NCBI RefSeq assembly: GCF_041359055.1
Contig: NZ_JBGJKZ010000001.1
Coordinates: 434,001-498,000, forward strand
Reading direction: 5' to 3'
Length of the DNA: 64,000 bases
DNA from: Paenalcaligenes hominis_A
Lineage (GTDB): Bacteria > Pseudomonadota > Gammaproteobacteria > Burkholderiales > Burkholderiaceae_B
Shown here: positions 50,620 through 59,819 of the stretch, piece by piece
Layout: each line of letters starts with the position of its first letter
Numbering within the stretch: the stretch's first letter is position 1
Translations under genes and position numbers: made by a program
The notes under the pieces: model-generated
The model's input: the letters and a program-made list of their open reading frames with translations, nothing else
Databases searched by the model: none
Told to the model about the DNA's origin: nothing

Positions 50620-51342
50620 CTAGGCGACTATGGACATTGGGTCACATAGAGGAATCATAACCTGTAACAGAGTACTGGCATTGGCGACGGCAATAGGAGT
50701 GAATTGCGCGAAGTCCATATGGGCACCTGTGTTTGCATTGTCTGAGATTGAACGTATACAGATAAAAGGAACCTGGTTCAAATAACAGACCTGAGCAATA
50801 CTTGCACTTTCCATTTCACAAGCAAGAGCTGAAAACTGATCATGCAGAGCTTGGGCTTGTTCGGGATTGGCAATAAACTGATCACCCGTCACAATTCTAC
50901 CGATGAAATGATCGTGTTGGGAAATTTGAGTTGCGGCTTGCAGTGCTAACTCTTGCAAGGTGTGATCCGTTTTAAAGTCAAAAACATCCAAACGGAACAG
51001 TTGCCCTCGCTCTAAACCTAGAGGGCTAAGATCCATGTCGTGTTGCACTAAACTATTGGCAATTACGATGTCACCCGGCTTTATGTCATGTCCTAGGCCA
51101 CCTGCCACCCCTATATTTATTAACCGTGCAATTTGAAATTCAGAAATAAGAATCTGCGTGCATAACGCGGCATTAACTTTTCCTACGCCACAAATGACGG
51201 CCACTACAGGGCGGTTAGCGTATTGGCCGACATGAAACTCCATGCCTGCACGGTGAACTGTACGTTCGTTAACAAGGGATTGCAAGATCACCTCAAGCTC
51301 TTCTTGCATGGCAACAATAATGCCAGTTAAGGGGTGACTCAT
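50620..51342 (-). CDS. mtn: 5'-methylthioadenosine/S-adenosylhomocysteine nucleosidase
   Basis: 240-residue nucleoside phosphorylase-fold enzyme that cleaves MTA and SAH. Motifs: GIIVAMQEELEVIL with the catalytic Glu, VGKVNAALCTQIL, GDQFIANPEQ, ALACEMESASIAQVC and ISDNAN. The frame is open to 51369; ATG 51342 (MSHPLTGI) gives the usual N-terminus. It lies downstream of thiGD on the same strand, separated by a hairpin. Confidence 0.95.
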   Translation of the reverse strand: MSHPLTGIIVAMQEELEVILQSLVNERTVHRAGMEFHVGQYANRPVVAVICGVGKVNAALCTQILISEFQIARLINIGVAGGLGHDIKPGDIVIANSLVQHDMDLSPLGLERGQLFRLDVFDFKTDHTLQELALQAATQISQHDHFIGRIVTGDQFIANPEQAQALHDQFSALACEMESASIAQVCYLNQVPFICIRSISDNANTGAHMDFAQFTPIAVANASTLLQVMIPLCDPMSIVA

Positions 51343-51363
51343 TGTGATAAAAACAAAGTAAGC

Positions 51364-51383
51364 GACCACCTTTAGGGGTGGTC
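51364..51383 (-). terminator. Possible terminator after thiD
   Basis: Seven-bp stem GACCACC (51364-51370) with GGTGGTC (51377-51383). The minus strand continues with a mixed T-rich stretch ending TTTTT, so termination may be incomplete. Confidence 0.5.
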
Positions 51384-51393
51384 TGGGTCTGAG

Positions 51394-52224
51394 TTAAACG
51401 CTAGGCTTCCACCAAGCATGAAAATGATTGACTGGACCATGACCAGATCCAACACTAAGGTCGCCAGAGCGTGCAATTGCTTTGTAGAGGTACTCTTTGG
51501 CTATTTTAGCGGCTTGGATTGCATTGTCTGTTTGGGGCAGCAACCCAGCCAACGCAGCAGACAAGGTGCAGCCGGTGCCATGCGTATTTTTGGTTTGAAT
51601 ACGATGCGCTGGCATTTCCACCATTTGGTCTCCGTTGTAAAACAGGTCAGTGCAGTCTGAGCCAGGCAAATGACCACCTTTAAGAAAAACCCAGCGGTCT
51701 TCTTGGTCTGCCATTAAGCGGCGCAGCTTTTCTGCTACACCATACATTTCTTTTAAGGTTTCGGCAGGGCGCATATCAAGCAGCACTCCGGCTTCGGGCA
51801 GGTTGGGGGTGATAACCGTAGCTAAAGGCAACATGGCTTCACGCATGGCTGCTGTGGCGGCTTTTTCTAATAAATGATCGCCGCTTTTGGCGACCATAAC
51901 TGGGTCGACCACAAGATGAGGCGGTTGCCAACGACTAAGGCAGTCAACCACAGTGGTAATGACAGACTCTTGGCCCAGCATACCGATTTTGACCGCATCA
52001 ATACGCACGTCTTCGAAAAGTACATCAATTTGTTTTTTTATAAAGGCCAGATCTATGGGATAAATGCCCATAACGCCTTGTGTGTTTTGTGCGGTTAGCG
52101 CGGTAATGACGCCAGTGCCATAGGCACCAACGGCGCTCATGGCTTTGATGTCAGCTAACACACCAGCCCCGCCAGAGGGGTCAACCCCGGCAATGGATAA
52201 AGTATTAGGGATAATCGTAGACAT
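51394..52224 (-). CDS. thiD: Hydroxymethylpyrimidine/phosphomethylpyrimidine kinase
   Basis: 276-residue ribokinase-like enzyme that phosphorylates HMP and HMP-P for thiamine synthesis. Family motifs: IAGVDPSGGAGVLADIKAM, GTGVITALTAQNTQGV, and the anion-hole segment TKNTHGTGCTLSAALAG. It follows thiG by one base. Confidence 0.96.
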   Translation of the reverse strand: MSTIIPNTLSIAGVDPSGGAGVLADIKAMSAVGAYGTGVITALTAQNTQGVMGIYPIDLAFIKKQIDVLFEDVRIDAVKIGMLGQESVITTVVDCLSRWQPPHLVVDPVMVAKSGDHLLEKAATAAMREAMLPLATVITPNLPEAGVLLDMRPAETLKEMYGVAEKLRRLMADQEDRWVFLKGGHLPGSDCTDLFYNGDQMVEMPAHRIQTKNTHGTGCTLSAALAGLLPQTDNAIQAAKIAKEYLYKAIARSGDLSVGSGHGPVNHFHAWWKPSV

Positions 52225-52225
52225 G

Positions 52226-53029
52226 TTAACGAGAGTGAATTAAACCTTCGGTAGGAGAACTAGGATCGGCATCGTAGTATTTGCGAGGAATACGACCAGC
52301 TAAATAGGCTTGACGACCAGCAAGCACACCGTGTTTCATTGCCGCAGCCATTAAAATAGGGTCTTTAGCCCCTGCAATAGCGGTATTCATTAATATCCCA
52401 TCACAGCCTAGCTCCATGGCAACCGTGGCATCGGATGCGGTACCAACCCCGGCATCCACCAACACAGGTACAGAGGACTGGTCAATAATTAAACGTAGAT
52501 TCCACGGGTTGATAATACCCATACCAGAGCCAATTAACGAAGCTAAGGGCATAATGGCAATACAACCTATGTCTTCTAGCATTTTGCATTGAATGGGGTC
52601 GTCTGCGCAGTAAACCATCACATCAAAGCCTTCATCTACTAGCACTTTGGCCGCCTTTAGAGTTTCAGGCATGTTGGGAAATAAATTTGTTGGGTCCCCA
52701 AGCACTTCCAGTTTTACTAGGTTGTGACCATCTAAAAGCTCACGTGCGAGACGTAAGGTACGAACGGCGTCATCGGCGGTATAGCAACCAGCTGTATTAG
52801 GTAGTAAAGTGAACTCAGAAGGCGGAACATAGTCCAGCAAGCTAGGTTGATTGGGGTCTTGGCCAATATTAGTGCGACGGATGGCTACCGTAATAATTTC
52901 AGCGCCACTGGCATCAATCGCCTTGCGCGTCTCGTCAAAATCTTTGTATTTCCCTGTACCCACAAGTAAGCGTGAGGAATAGGTTTTACCCGCGATAACA
53001 AAAGGATCGTTTGAGGTTGTGTGGCTCAT
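52226..53029 (-). CDS. thiG: Thiazole synthase
   Basis: 267-residue TIM-barrel enzyme that builds the thiazole phosphate of thiamine. Motifs: RLLVGTGKYKDF, a conserved ITVAIRR near the N-terminus, and the C-terminal VPVLVDAGVGTASDATVAMELGCDGILMNTAIA. The frame is open to 53068; ATG 53029 (MSHTTSNDP) is chosen. thiS, thiO, thiE and thiC are not in the window, and I find no TPP riboswitch in the upstream region. Confidence 0.96.
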   Translation of the reverse strand: MSHTTSNDPFVIAGKTYSSRLLVGTGKYKDFDETRKAIDASGAEIITVAIRRTNIGQDPNQPSLLDYVPPSEFTLLPNTAGCYTADDAVRTLRLARELLDGHNLVKLEVLGDPTNLFPNMPETLKAAKVLVDEGFDVMVYCADDPIQCKMLEDIGCIAIMPLASLIGSGMGIINPWNLRLIIDQSSVPVLVDAGVGTASDATVAMELGCDGILMNTAIAGAKDPILMAAAMKHGVLAGRQAYLAGRIPRKYYDADPSSPTEGLIHSR

Positions 53030-53529
53030 AATAAGTATGTCTGAAAAAGAAATCGTTACAGCTATCACTGCTAGACACTAAGCATAAACGATTTAAGAAG
53101 TTTCAACTGGAAAATAACCACTTTTTGCGCAGAGAAAAGAGAAAATAAGATTGGTGCGGTGCAGCAAAAATAAGCAAAAAAAGCTTAACATAAAGCTCTG
53201 ATGCTAGAGGCGCAGTAAAATCTTTCATGTGCCCATAGTATTGACTTGTAACCCAAGCAGGGTTGGCAAGCGTCCGTTCTTAGTTTTGTCTGTTATTTCG
53301 GTGTATTGCTATGTTGAAAAAGACGCCTGCTAATAATAAAAACTAGCCTTAAAGCATGGCTCGGCAAGCGTGAAAGGGTTGTGTTATGTTGTTTGCATAG
53401 ATTTAAATAAGGGCATTTGTCTATGATCGTTTTCAATGCTCTATCAAAGCTCTGCGAATACGGTTCGGTTAGCCGAAAAGATAGTTAATAAACTTAAAAA
53501 AATCAATTTAGTATCATAAAAGGCTAAGC
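53030..53529. other. 500-bp non-coding stretch between thiG and the MmyB-type regulator
   Basis: Longest gene-free interval of the window. It should hold the divergent promoters of thiG and the regulator. I see A/T-rich tracts, a small hairpin TTCGG/CCGAA at 53464-53477 near its right end, and no protein-coding, tRNA or riboswitch pattern. Confidence 0.6.
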
Positions 53530-54351
53530 ATGAGTACATCCTCATCCAGTGCAGCCACGCTGCGCAGAAAAACGCTGGGTAATTTTTTACGTGAAGCGCG
53601 CGCCCACGTTCAGCCCCAAGACTGGGGGCTACCAACCGGCACACGCCGTCGTACACCTGGTTTACGTCGTGAAGAGGTGGCCCAGTTATGTGCGATTAGT
53701 GTCACGTGGTATACCTGGATCGAGCAAGGCCGTGATGTGTCCATTTCCCCAACCGTTTGTGCGCGTTTGGCTAAAACTCTTAAATTATCGCGCGCTGAGC
53801 GCCATTACTTATTTGAGCTTGCTGAATGTACAGACCCCGAAGCAGGGCGGGCCGAGCTAAAGCCCTTGCCTCAAGGGTTAAGCGATTGCGTAGACCACAT
53901 TGTTGCACCGGCTTATATTTTAGATCGTAGTTGGAATGTCTTGGCCCGTAACTCGGCCTTGCTAGAGCTATTTGATGGGTGGCCAGATAACAGCTCAATG
54001 CCGAATTTATTGCGTTATATTTTTACTGATCCCGCAGCGCGTGACTTAGTTATGGATTGGGATCGCCGCGCTCAACGTGTGGTGGCAGAGTTTCGGGCCG
54101 ATGTAGGAGCCCATGTGGATGAACCCGAACTGCGAGCTGTAGTGGCCGAGCTGCAAGAGCAAAGTCAGGTGTTTGCTCAGTGGTGGGGACGGCAATTGGT
54201 CACCGAACGCGAAGGAGGGGTGCGCGAATTTAACCACCCAGTGCATGGTGTACGCGTATATCAACAATTTACTTTTAGGTTAGCAGTACGCAGCGATTGC
54301 AAGCTTGTTATGCTTTTACCTGCACCTGAAGGGGGCCATGCCCCCTTGTAA
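53530..54351 (+). CDS. MmyB-type helix-turn-helix transcriptional regulator
   Basis: 273-residue regulator. The N-terminal XRE-type HTH spans about residues 15-80 (LRREEVAQLCAISVTWYTWIEQGRDVSISP), preceded by GLPTGTRRRTPGLR typical of this group. The rest matches the MmyB-like ligand-binding domain (VAPAYILDRSWNVLARNSALLELF). Members regulate adjacent oxidoreductases or efflux genes, with a fatty-acid-binding pocket suggested in some. It converges on an M20 amidohydrolase with two bp between stops. Target unknown. Confidence 0.88.
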   Translation: MSTSSSSAATLRRKTLGNFLREARAHVQPQDWGLPTGTRRRTPGLRREEVAQLCAISVTWYTWIEQGRDVSISPTVCARLAKTLKLSRAERHYLFELAECTDPEAGRAELKPLPQGLSDCVDHIVAPAYILDRSWNVLARNSALLELFDGWPDNSSMPNLLRYIFTDPAARDLVMDWDRRAQRVVAEFRADVGAHVDEPELRAVVAELQEQSQVFAQWWGRQLVTEREGGVREFNHPVHGVRVYQQFTFRLAVRSDCKLVMLLPAPEGGHAPL

Positions 54352-54353
54352 TG

Positions 54354-55670
54354 CTAAGGTTTTAAAGCGCTCAGCACAGCGGCTGTCATGGCTTGTACAC
54401 CCGTTTTGATGCTAGGTTCGGGCACTGGGGCAAAAAATGGAGAATGATTAAAAGGTACCGGCTTACCATTGGCTGTATTAGCGGCAGCTATCAGTTTGGG
54501 GTCGGTAACGCCCACTAAAAAAAACATAGATGGAATCCCTGCATCGACAAAGACCGAGAAGTCTTCACTAGCAGTAATTGGGGGGACCTCCACCACATTC
54601 GCATCACCCAGTTGCACCTTCATCGCTTGAACGGCCTGTTCTACGACTTTAGCGTCATTAGTAATAGCAGATGTGCTGCCTTCTAAACTGATTTCTGGTG
54701 TAGGAGCTGCGGCCATTTCAGCTGTAGCCAAAGCGGTACGACGAATGCCTGTAAGCAGTTGGTCACGTACCTCTGGTTCATAGCTGCGAATCGTGCCTTG
54801 CAAGCGTACAGAGTCGGGGATGATGTTGCCTGCAGAGCCCCCCTGAATAGAACCAATGGTTACTACACCAAACTCACTGGGTGCTTTTTGACGGCTGACT
54901 ACATTTTGTACATTTGTGATGAAATTGGCGGCGACAATAATGGGATCAATGGCTTTATGTGGTGCAGATCCATGGCCCCCGCGTCCAAAAAAAGTAATAT
55001 CTAAGTCGTTGGAGGCAGAAGTAATAGGCCCTGCTCGGTAACCTATTTTGCCATAGGCCATTGGGTCGGTATGCAGAGCAAAAGCAAAATCTGGTTTTGC
55101 AAAGCGTGTAAACAAGCCGTCATCGATCATGGCCTGAGCCCCTGTACCTATTTCTTCAGCAGGTTGAGCTATGAACATCAGCGTGCCTTGCCATTGATCT
55201 TTTAGCTTCAGTAGGGTTTGGGCGGTACCTACCCAAGCGGCCATATGCAAATCATGTCCACAACTGTGAGCGACGAAGGTTTCAACACCGTCATACTGGG
55301 CTTTGGCTTTGCTGGCATAAGCCAAGTCGGTTTTTTCCTCCATAGGTAATGCATCTAACTCAGTTCGTACCATGATGGTTGGGCCTTTGCCATTTTTGTA
55401 CAAAGCCACTACACCGGTCTTACCTACGTTTTCAGTTACTTCAAAACCAAGCGCACGCATTTGTTCAGCTAATTTGGCGGCGGTGTTAACTTCCTCAAAG
55501 CCGAGTTCGGGATTAGCATGCAAATCGTGATAAAGGGCTTCGACCTGAGGGTAAATTTGATTGATGTAGTTTTGAATGGCATTGGGTTCTGGGGTGGCTG
55601 CGGCAACGCCCATGGATGTGCTGGTCAAAATAGTAAAAGCTAAAGTTAAGACTTTGGCAGTTAAACGCAT
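54354..55670 (-). CDS. Exported M20 family amidohydrolase
   Basis: 438-residue metal-dependent amidohydrolase with a Sec signal (MRLTAKVLTLAFTILTSTSM, then GVAAATPEP). M20D landmarks: LHANPELGFEE, HSCGHDLHMAAW (metal ligands), QPAEEIGTGAQAMIDDG, HGSAPHKAIDP. Enzymes of this group remove acyl groups from amino acids (hippurate or N-acetyl substrates). The signal peptide points to a periplasmic location. A terminator after ttcA lies between it and its upstream neighbour, so it has its own promoter. Confidence 0.9.
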   Translation of the reverse strand: MRLTAKVLTLAFTILTSTSMGVAAATPEPNAIQNYINQIYPQVEALYHDLHANPELGFEEVNTAAKLAEQMRALGFEVTENVGKTGVVALYKNGKGPTIMVRTELDALPMEEKTDLAYASKAKAQYDGVETFVAHSCGHDLHMAAWVGTAQTLLKLKDQWQGTLMFIAQPAEEIGTGAQAMIDDGLFTRFAKPDFAFALHTDPMAYGKIGYRAGPITSASNDLDITFFGRGGHGSAPHKAIDPIIVAANFITNVQNVVSRQKAPSEFGVVTIGSIQGGSAGNIIPDSVRLQGTIRSYEPEVRDQLLTGIRRTALATAEMAAAPTPEISLEGSTSAITNDAKVVEQAVQAMKVQLGDANVVEVPPITASEDFSVFVDAGIPSMFFLVGVTDPKLIAAANTANGKPVPFNHSPFFAPVPEPSIKTGVQAMTAAVLSALKP

Positions 55671-55719
55671 AATAAGCTCCTCGTATTGTATTTTTCATCT
55701 GTAGAACCTGAGCCGATGC

Positions 55720-55747
55720 AAAAAAGCTCGTGCTTGCACGAGCTTTT
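55720..55747 (-). terminator. Intrinsic terminator after ttcA
   Basis: Arms AAGCTCGTGC (55724-55733) and GCACGAGCTT (55736-55745), each extendable by A/T. The minus strand ends in a run of T. It separates ttcA from the M20 gene. Confidence 0.88.
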
Positions 55748-55895
55748 AGACCTTTTGTTTGTATTCGCACGCTGTCAGGTAGCCTGATTATATCAGTAGC
55801 GATTCTATGACGTCAGTATTTTTATGGTTTTCGACTAGGTCAGCTATTAACTGTAATAGGCAGAAAATGACTAGCCCATCTGTATTACGATAATT

Positions 55896-56864
55896 TTAAA
55901 TACGACTTAGGGGAATCACACGCGGTGTGGTTTTCTCTGAGGTTACGATTTGGCTTTCCTCTTCGTCTTCACCAAAACGAGGCATGGCTGGGTCGAGGGC
56001 GAAGTCGGGGCTATCGAAAGCGGTATCGCCAGCTGGATCAGGAGTACCTGTGGCGCGTAAGTTGCCAAAATCGAATAGCTCGCGATCCATCAGGTGCGAA
56101 GGCACTACCGAGTTCAGTGCGCCAAATACATTCCAAGTGCGGCCTGGGAATTTTTGATCCCACTCAGCAATCATACGGTTGGCTTCCTGGCGTTTCAGGT
56201 TTTCTTGGGAGCCGCATAAATTACAGGGAATAATAGGAAATTCACGCAACTTAGCATAGGCAATTAAATCTTTTTCTGCCACATAGGCCAAAGGCCGAAT
56301 CACAATATGATGGCCGTTATCTGATTGCAGCTTGGGTGGCATGGCTTTTAAGCGGCCACCGTAAAACAGGTTCAGAAAAAAGGTCGCTAAAATATCGTCA
56401 CGATGATGGCCTAATGCAATTTTTGTAGCACCTAGCTCTTCGGCAACACGGTACAAAATACCGCGACGCAGTCTAGAGCACAATGAGCAATAGGTTTTGC
56501 CTTGGGGGATAACTCGAGTCACTATAGAGTAAGTGTCTTGGGTCTCAATATGATAAGGCACACCGATGCTTTCTAAATAGTTTGGCAATACATCGTCTGG
56601 AAAACCAGGTTGCTTTTGATCTAGGTTTACAGCCACTATGTCGAAATGAATAGGAGCTCGAGCCTTGAGTTTAAGCAAAATATCCAATAGACCATACGAG
56701 TCTTTACCGCCGGACAAACAAACCATTACTTTATCGCCGTCTTCAATCATGTTGAAGTCAGCAATAGCACGGCCGGTTTCCCGTAATAAGCGCTTTTCTA
56801 GTTTATTGTTTTCGTGCTTTTGTTTTAGCTCGGCTTTAGTGGGGAATTCGTGGGTAGGAGCCAT
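55896..56864 (-). CDS. ttcA: tRNA 2-thiocytidine biosynthesis protein TtcA
   Basis: 322-residue PP-loop ATPase that thiolates C32 of certain tRNAs. PP-loop SGGKDSYGLLD, and two CxxC motifs that hold the iron-sulfur cluster: CSLCSRLRRG and CNLCGSQENLKRQ. C-terminal acidic tail. It is 5 bp downstream of folB on the same strand, a common arrangement in Alcaligenaceae. Followed by a strong terminator. Confidence 0.96.
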   Translation of the reverse strand: MAPTHEFPTKAELKQKHENNKLEKRLLRETGRAIADFNMIEDGDKVMVCLSGGKDSYGLLDILLKLKARAPIHFDIVAVNLDQKQPGFPDDVLPNYLESIGVPYHIETQDTYSIVTRVIPQGKTYCSLCSRLRRGILYRVAEELGATKIALGHHRDDILATFFLNLFYGGRLKAMPPKLQSDNGHHIVIRPLAYVAEKDLIAYAKLREFPIIPCNLCGSQENLKRQEANRMIAEWDQKFPGRTWNVFGALNSVVPSHLMDRELFDFGNLRATGTPDPAGDTAFDSPDFALDPAMPRFGEDEEESQIVTSEKTTPRVIPLSRI

Positions 56865-56869
56865 AGGAG

Positions 56870-57223
56870 TTAGCGGGTAAGTTCAAGTTCAATACCGACG
56901 CCAGCGCAGTCGGAAAAAGCTTGGGGTTTACTAATGCGTAAGTGAACGCGATGAATACTAGGAAATTTCTGCAAAATGGTTTGAGCGGTATGCTCAATCA
57001 GTGTTTCTAAAAGATTAACGTGTTGACTAGTGCAACAATCAATAATGGTTTGACGCAGTTGCCTATAGTCTAAAACGCTATCAATGTCTTTGTCATTACT
57101 GGGCTGGTTCACGACCGTGTCAAACTCTGCATTAACATGTATAGGCTGCGTGGCGCGTAGCTCGTGCTCTAGGATCCCGATGCGTGCGGCAATAACAAGC
57201 TGATCAATAAAAATGCGACGCAT
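56870..57223 (-). CDS. folB: Dihydroneopterin aldolase
   Basis: 117-residue FolB-fold enzyme for folate synthesis. Typical N-terminus MRRIFIDQLVIAARIGILEHE, then DYRQLRQTIIDC, LETLIEHTAQTIL and HLRISKPQAF. ATG 57241 would add six residues (MITPPF); 57223 fits the family better. It lies between a pteridine-reductase-like SDR and ttcA, supporting a pterin role. Confidence 0.92.
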   Translation of the reverse strand: MRRIFIDQLVIAARIGILEHELRATQPIHVNAEFDTVVNQPSNDKDIDSVLDYRQLRQTIIDCCTSQHVNLLETLIEHTAQTILQKFPSIHRVHLRISKPQAFSDCAGVGIELELTR

Positions 57224-57259
57224 AAAAGGGGGGGTAATCATAAAACCACAATTCCAAAA

Positions 57260-58015
57260 TTAAAGCAGGCTGAAGTCTTGCTGTAGCCCTAAAAGATGTT
57301 GCCCCGCGTCAACCAAAATACAACTGCCTGTTAGACTGGGGGTTTGTAGAATATAGTGCACGGTACGACAAATGTCTTCGGCGCGACTGCCATGGCCCAA
57401 TGGGGAAATTTTATGGGTGCGCTCAAAATCATCAGCACTTTGCAAATGGCTTGGCAGGGTTAAACCTGGCGCAATGCCTACCACTCGTACATGTGGAGCC
57501 AGCGCTTGGGCCATCATGGTGGTGGCAGCTTTCAGGGCAGCTTTGCATAAGGTGTACGAGAAAAAATCAGGATTGTAGCTCCAAAGCTTTTGATCTAACA
57601 GGTTTATTGCGACTACAGGCTCATTTTGTGGTTTTTGTGTGCCCAACGCATTAATTAACTCAAGCGGAGCGATTAGATTTGACCCTAAGTGCTGTTGCAG
57701 GCAGGCAGCGGAAAAATTGGCTGCATGATCATATTCAAAGCGCGCTGCGTTATTAATGAGGGCCTGAATTGGCCCCATGCGCTCATGCACTGCGTTCATT
57801 AGTTTGAGACCTGCTTGGTCTTGGCTTAGGTCAGCGTTAAATAGCTCACAACGTTGCCCAAGCTCTCGAATGGAGACAGCTGTTTGCTCAGCATCGGCTT
57901 GTGATTGATGGTAGTGCAATGCAATATCCCAGCCGTCTTGGGCCAGGCTTAATGCAATGTGTTGGCCTAAACGCCTAGCGGCACCAGTAACAAGCGCTAT
58001 TTTACGTGAAGTCAT
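57260..58015 (-). CDS. Pteridine-reductase-like short-chain dehydrogenase
   Basis: 251-residue SDR. The cofactor motif is TGAARRLGQHIALSL, where Arg in TGxxxRxG marks the NADPH-using pteridine reductase and FolM group. NNA motif and catalytic Tyr and Lys (FSYTLCKAALKA) are present. Placement beside folB supports reduction of dihydropterins or dihydrofolate. It overlaps the M61 peptidase gene upstream by 4 bases (ATGA). Confidence 0.87.
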   Translation of the reverse strand: MTSRKIALVTGAARRLGQHIALSLAQDGWDIALHYHQSQADAEQTAVSIRELGQRCELFNADLSQDQAGLKLMNAVHERMGPIQALINNAARFEYDHAANFSAACLQQHLGSNLIAPLELINALGTQKPQNEPVVAINLLDQKLWSYNPDFFSYTLCKAALKAATTMMAQALAPHVRVVGIAPGLTLPSHLQSADDFERTHKISPLGHGSRAEDICRTVHYILQTPSLTGSCILVDAGQHLLGLQQDFSLL

Positions 58016-59790
58016 GATTGCGCCGTCAGTTCAAAATGATCAGCAATAGGAGCGGCCAAGGTAACCTCGTAGTGGCGCAACTCATCGCCGCGAAAGACCG
58101 TTAGGGTTACGACGTCTTGGGCTTGATAGCGCGCAAGTAGTTGCTGTAGTTGTTGCGATGAACGGATACGCAAGCGATCTACGGCAACAAGTAGGTCACC
58201 TGCTGAAAGACCGGCTTGGTGAGCGGCCCCAAATTCATAAACGGTGGCAATGCTTACTTCGGAGCCGCTGTCCTTTAAGCGTACATTTAAGGTAGAGGTT
58301 GGGTCTTTAACTACGGCTTTAAGCTCAATCGAGTGCAAAGCAAATAGCTCAGTCAAAGGCGGGTCTTCACGGCCTTCCGCGTAGCGAGTAATTAAATCGG
58401 TCACATCCACACCGGTTGCTTCGAGTATAAGCGCCGGCATAGCATCTTCAGCGACCCCTATAGGCTTGCCTCGGTAAAAATCACGCCCATAGCGTTGCCA
58501 CATTAGACGCATTACATCATCTAAGCTTTTTTGTTTTTGGCTGTGGTGCTGAATATACAAGTCCAATGCCAACGCCACCAAGGCCCCTTTGCTGTAATAG
58601 CTAACAAGGGCATTAGGGGAGTTTTCGTCTTGTTTGTAAAAACGTGTCCAGGTATCAAACGAGCTTTCTGCGGTGGATTGCTTGAGTCTGCCGCCGGTAC
58701 GCTGCACCAAACCTATCACATGGGCTTGACGCTCTAAAAAAGTTTTTTGGTCAATAACCCCTGAGTGCCACAACATGAGCTCATCGTAATAAGAAGTGAA
58801 GCCCTCAAACACCCACAAGAGTCGAGTGTGGTTTTCACGTAGTAAGTCGTAGGGGGCAAAAGCAGCAGGCTTGATGCGTTTTACATTCCATGTGTGGAAA
58901 TACTCATGGCTGACTAAGCCTAAAAAATCTTGGTAGCCTTTAGATTTGGTTTGTGGGTCGCAGTGTAAAGTAGGCAAATCGTGGCGGGCTGCCATTAGAG
59001 CGGTGGAGCTGCGATGCTCTAGGCCACCATAGCCATCTGCCGTTACCAGCGTCATAAACACATAGCGGTCAGAGCTATCTAGTACGGGAACCTCGTGGGT
59101 AATGGGCTCAAACAAAGCAATTTGAGCTTCGCAGATTTTTTTTACATCCGCGGCAATACGCTGCAAATCTATAGAAGGTATTAACCCAGTAAAAACGAGC
59201 TCGTGTGTAACGCCATAGGCCTCAAAAGCAATGTAGTAGGGGGTGCCCAGTTCAAAAGGATGGTCAATCAGGGCGTCGTAATCCGGTGCCGTATAAAGAC
59301 CAAAACCATGTCGTTGTGCGGCATCAGGGTGATTTTTGGCTTCGGGTAGGCTAGTATAAACTTTCCAGTCAGGTTTGCTGGGTGGCGCACTGAGGTGCAC
59401 AAAACAAGGCTGGCTTTCCTGGCCTGCTACCCCTAAAAAGACGCTGGTACCATTAAAAAACGCATGGCTGTCATCCACATGGGCGCTGCGTACCGATAAG
59501 TCCCATGCATAGACCACGTACTCTATCTCTAATACGCCCGAACAAGGTGCACAACGCCATTCATGATTTGCGATTTTCTGTATGGTCAGAGGACGGTTTT
59601 CGCAAAAAGCCTGAATGTTTTCTATTTGGCGACTAAAATCGCGTAATAAATAACTGCCAGGAATCCATGCTGGTAGAAAAAGAGTCTGGCCTGCGGGGTC
59701 TGGCTGAGGAATACGTAAACGTACATGAATGCGATGCCCATGCAAGTCATCAAAGCGTAGGCGGTAAAGAATGTGATCGTGTTCCATCAT
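58012..59790 (-). CDS. M61 family metallopeptidase with PDZ domain
   Basis: 592-residue glycyl-aminopeptidase-like enzyme. N-terminal beta domain, then the zinc motif HEYFHTWNVKRIKP with a downstream Glu region (WVFEGFTSYYDELML). A PDZ domain lies in the last 100 residues (EFGAAHQAGLSAGDLLVAVD). No signal peptide, so probably cytoplasmic. ATG 59790 and ATG 59787 are adjacent starts. Cotranslated with the SDR. Confidence 0.9.
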   Translation of the reverse strand: MMEHDHILYRLRFDDLHGHRIHVRLRIPQPDPAGQTLFLPAWIPGSYLLRDFSRQIENIQAFCENRPLTIQKIANHEWRCAPCSGVLEIEYVVYAWDLSVRSAHVDDSHAFFNGTSVFLGVAGQESQPCFVHLSAPPSKPDWKVYTSLPEAKNHPDAAQRHGFGLYTAPDYDALIDHPFELGTPYYIAFEAYGVTHELVFTGLIPSIDLQRIAADVKKICEAQIALFEPITHEVPVLDSSDRYVFMTLVTADGYGGLEHRSSTALMAARHDLPTLHCDPQTKSKGYQDFLGLVSHEYFHTWNVKRIKPAAFAPYDLLRENHTRLLWVFEGFTSYYDELMLWHSGVIDQKTFLERQAHVIGLVQRTGGRLKQSTAESSFDTWTRFYKQDENSPNALVSYYSKGALVALALDLYIQHHSQKQKSLDDVMRLMWQRYGRDFYRGKPIGVAEDAMPALILEATGVDVTDLITRYAEGREDPPLTELFALHSIELKAVVKDPTSTLNVRLKDSGSEVSIATVYEFGAAHQAGLSAGDLLVAVDRLRIRSSQQLQQLLARYQAQDVVTLTVFRGDELRHYEVTLAAPIADHFELTAQS

Positions 59791-59819
59791 TTCATTTTAT
59801 GTAAATAATCGGAGGCAAT

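Noticed and set aside
52980..53100. Possible TPP riboswitch before thiG
   Set aside because: The conserved CUGAGA and ACCUGA elements are absent.
53444..53656. Minus-strand frame of 70 residues upstream of thiG, considered as thiS
   Set aside because: It lacks the C-terminal Gly-Gly and the ThiS fold pattern and overlaps the start of the MmyB-type regulator.
54329..54347. GC-rich inverted repeat AAGGGGG/CCCCCTT at the end of the MmyB-type gene
   Set aside because: It lies in coding sequence and has no T-run on either strand, so I do not call it a terminator.
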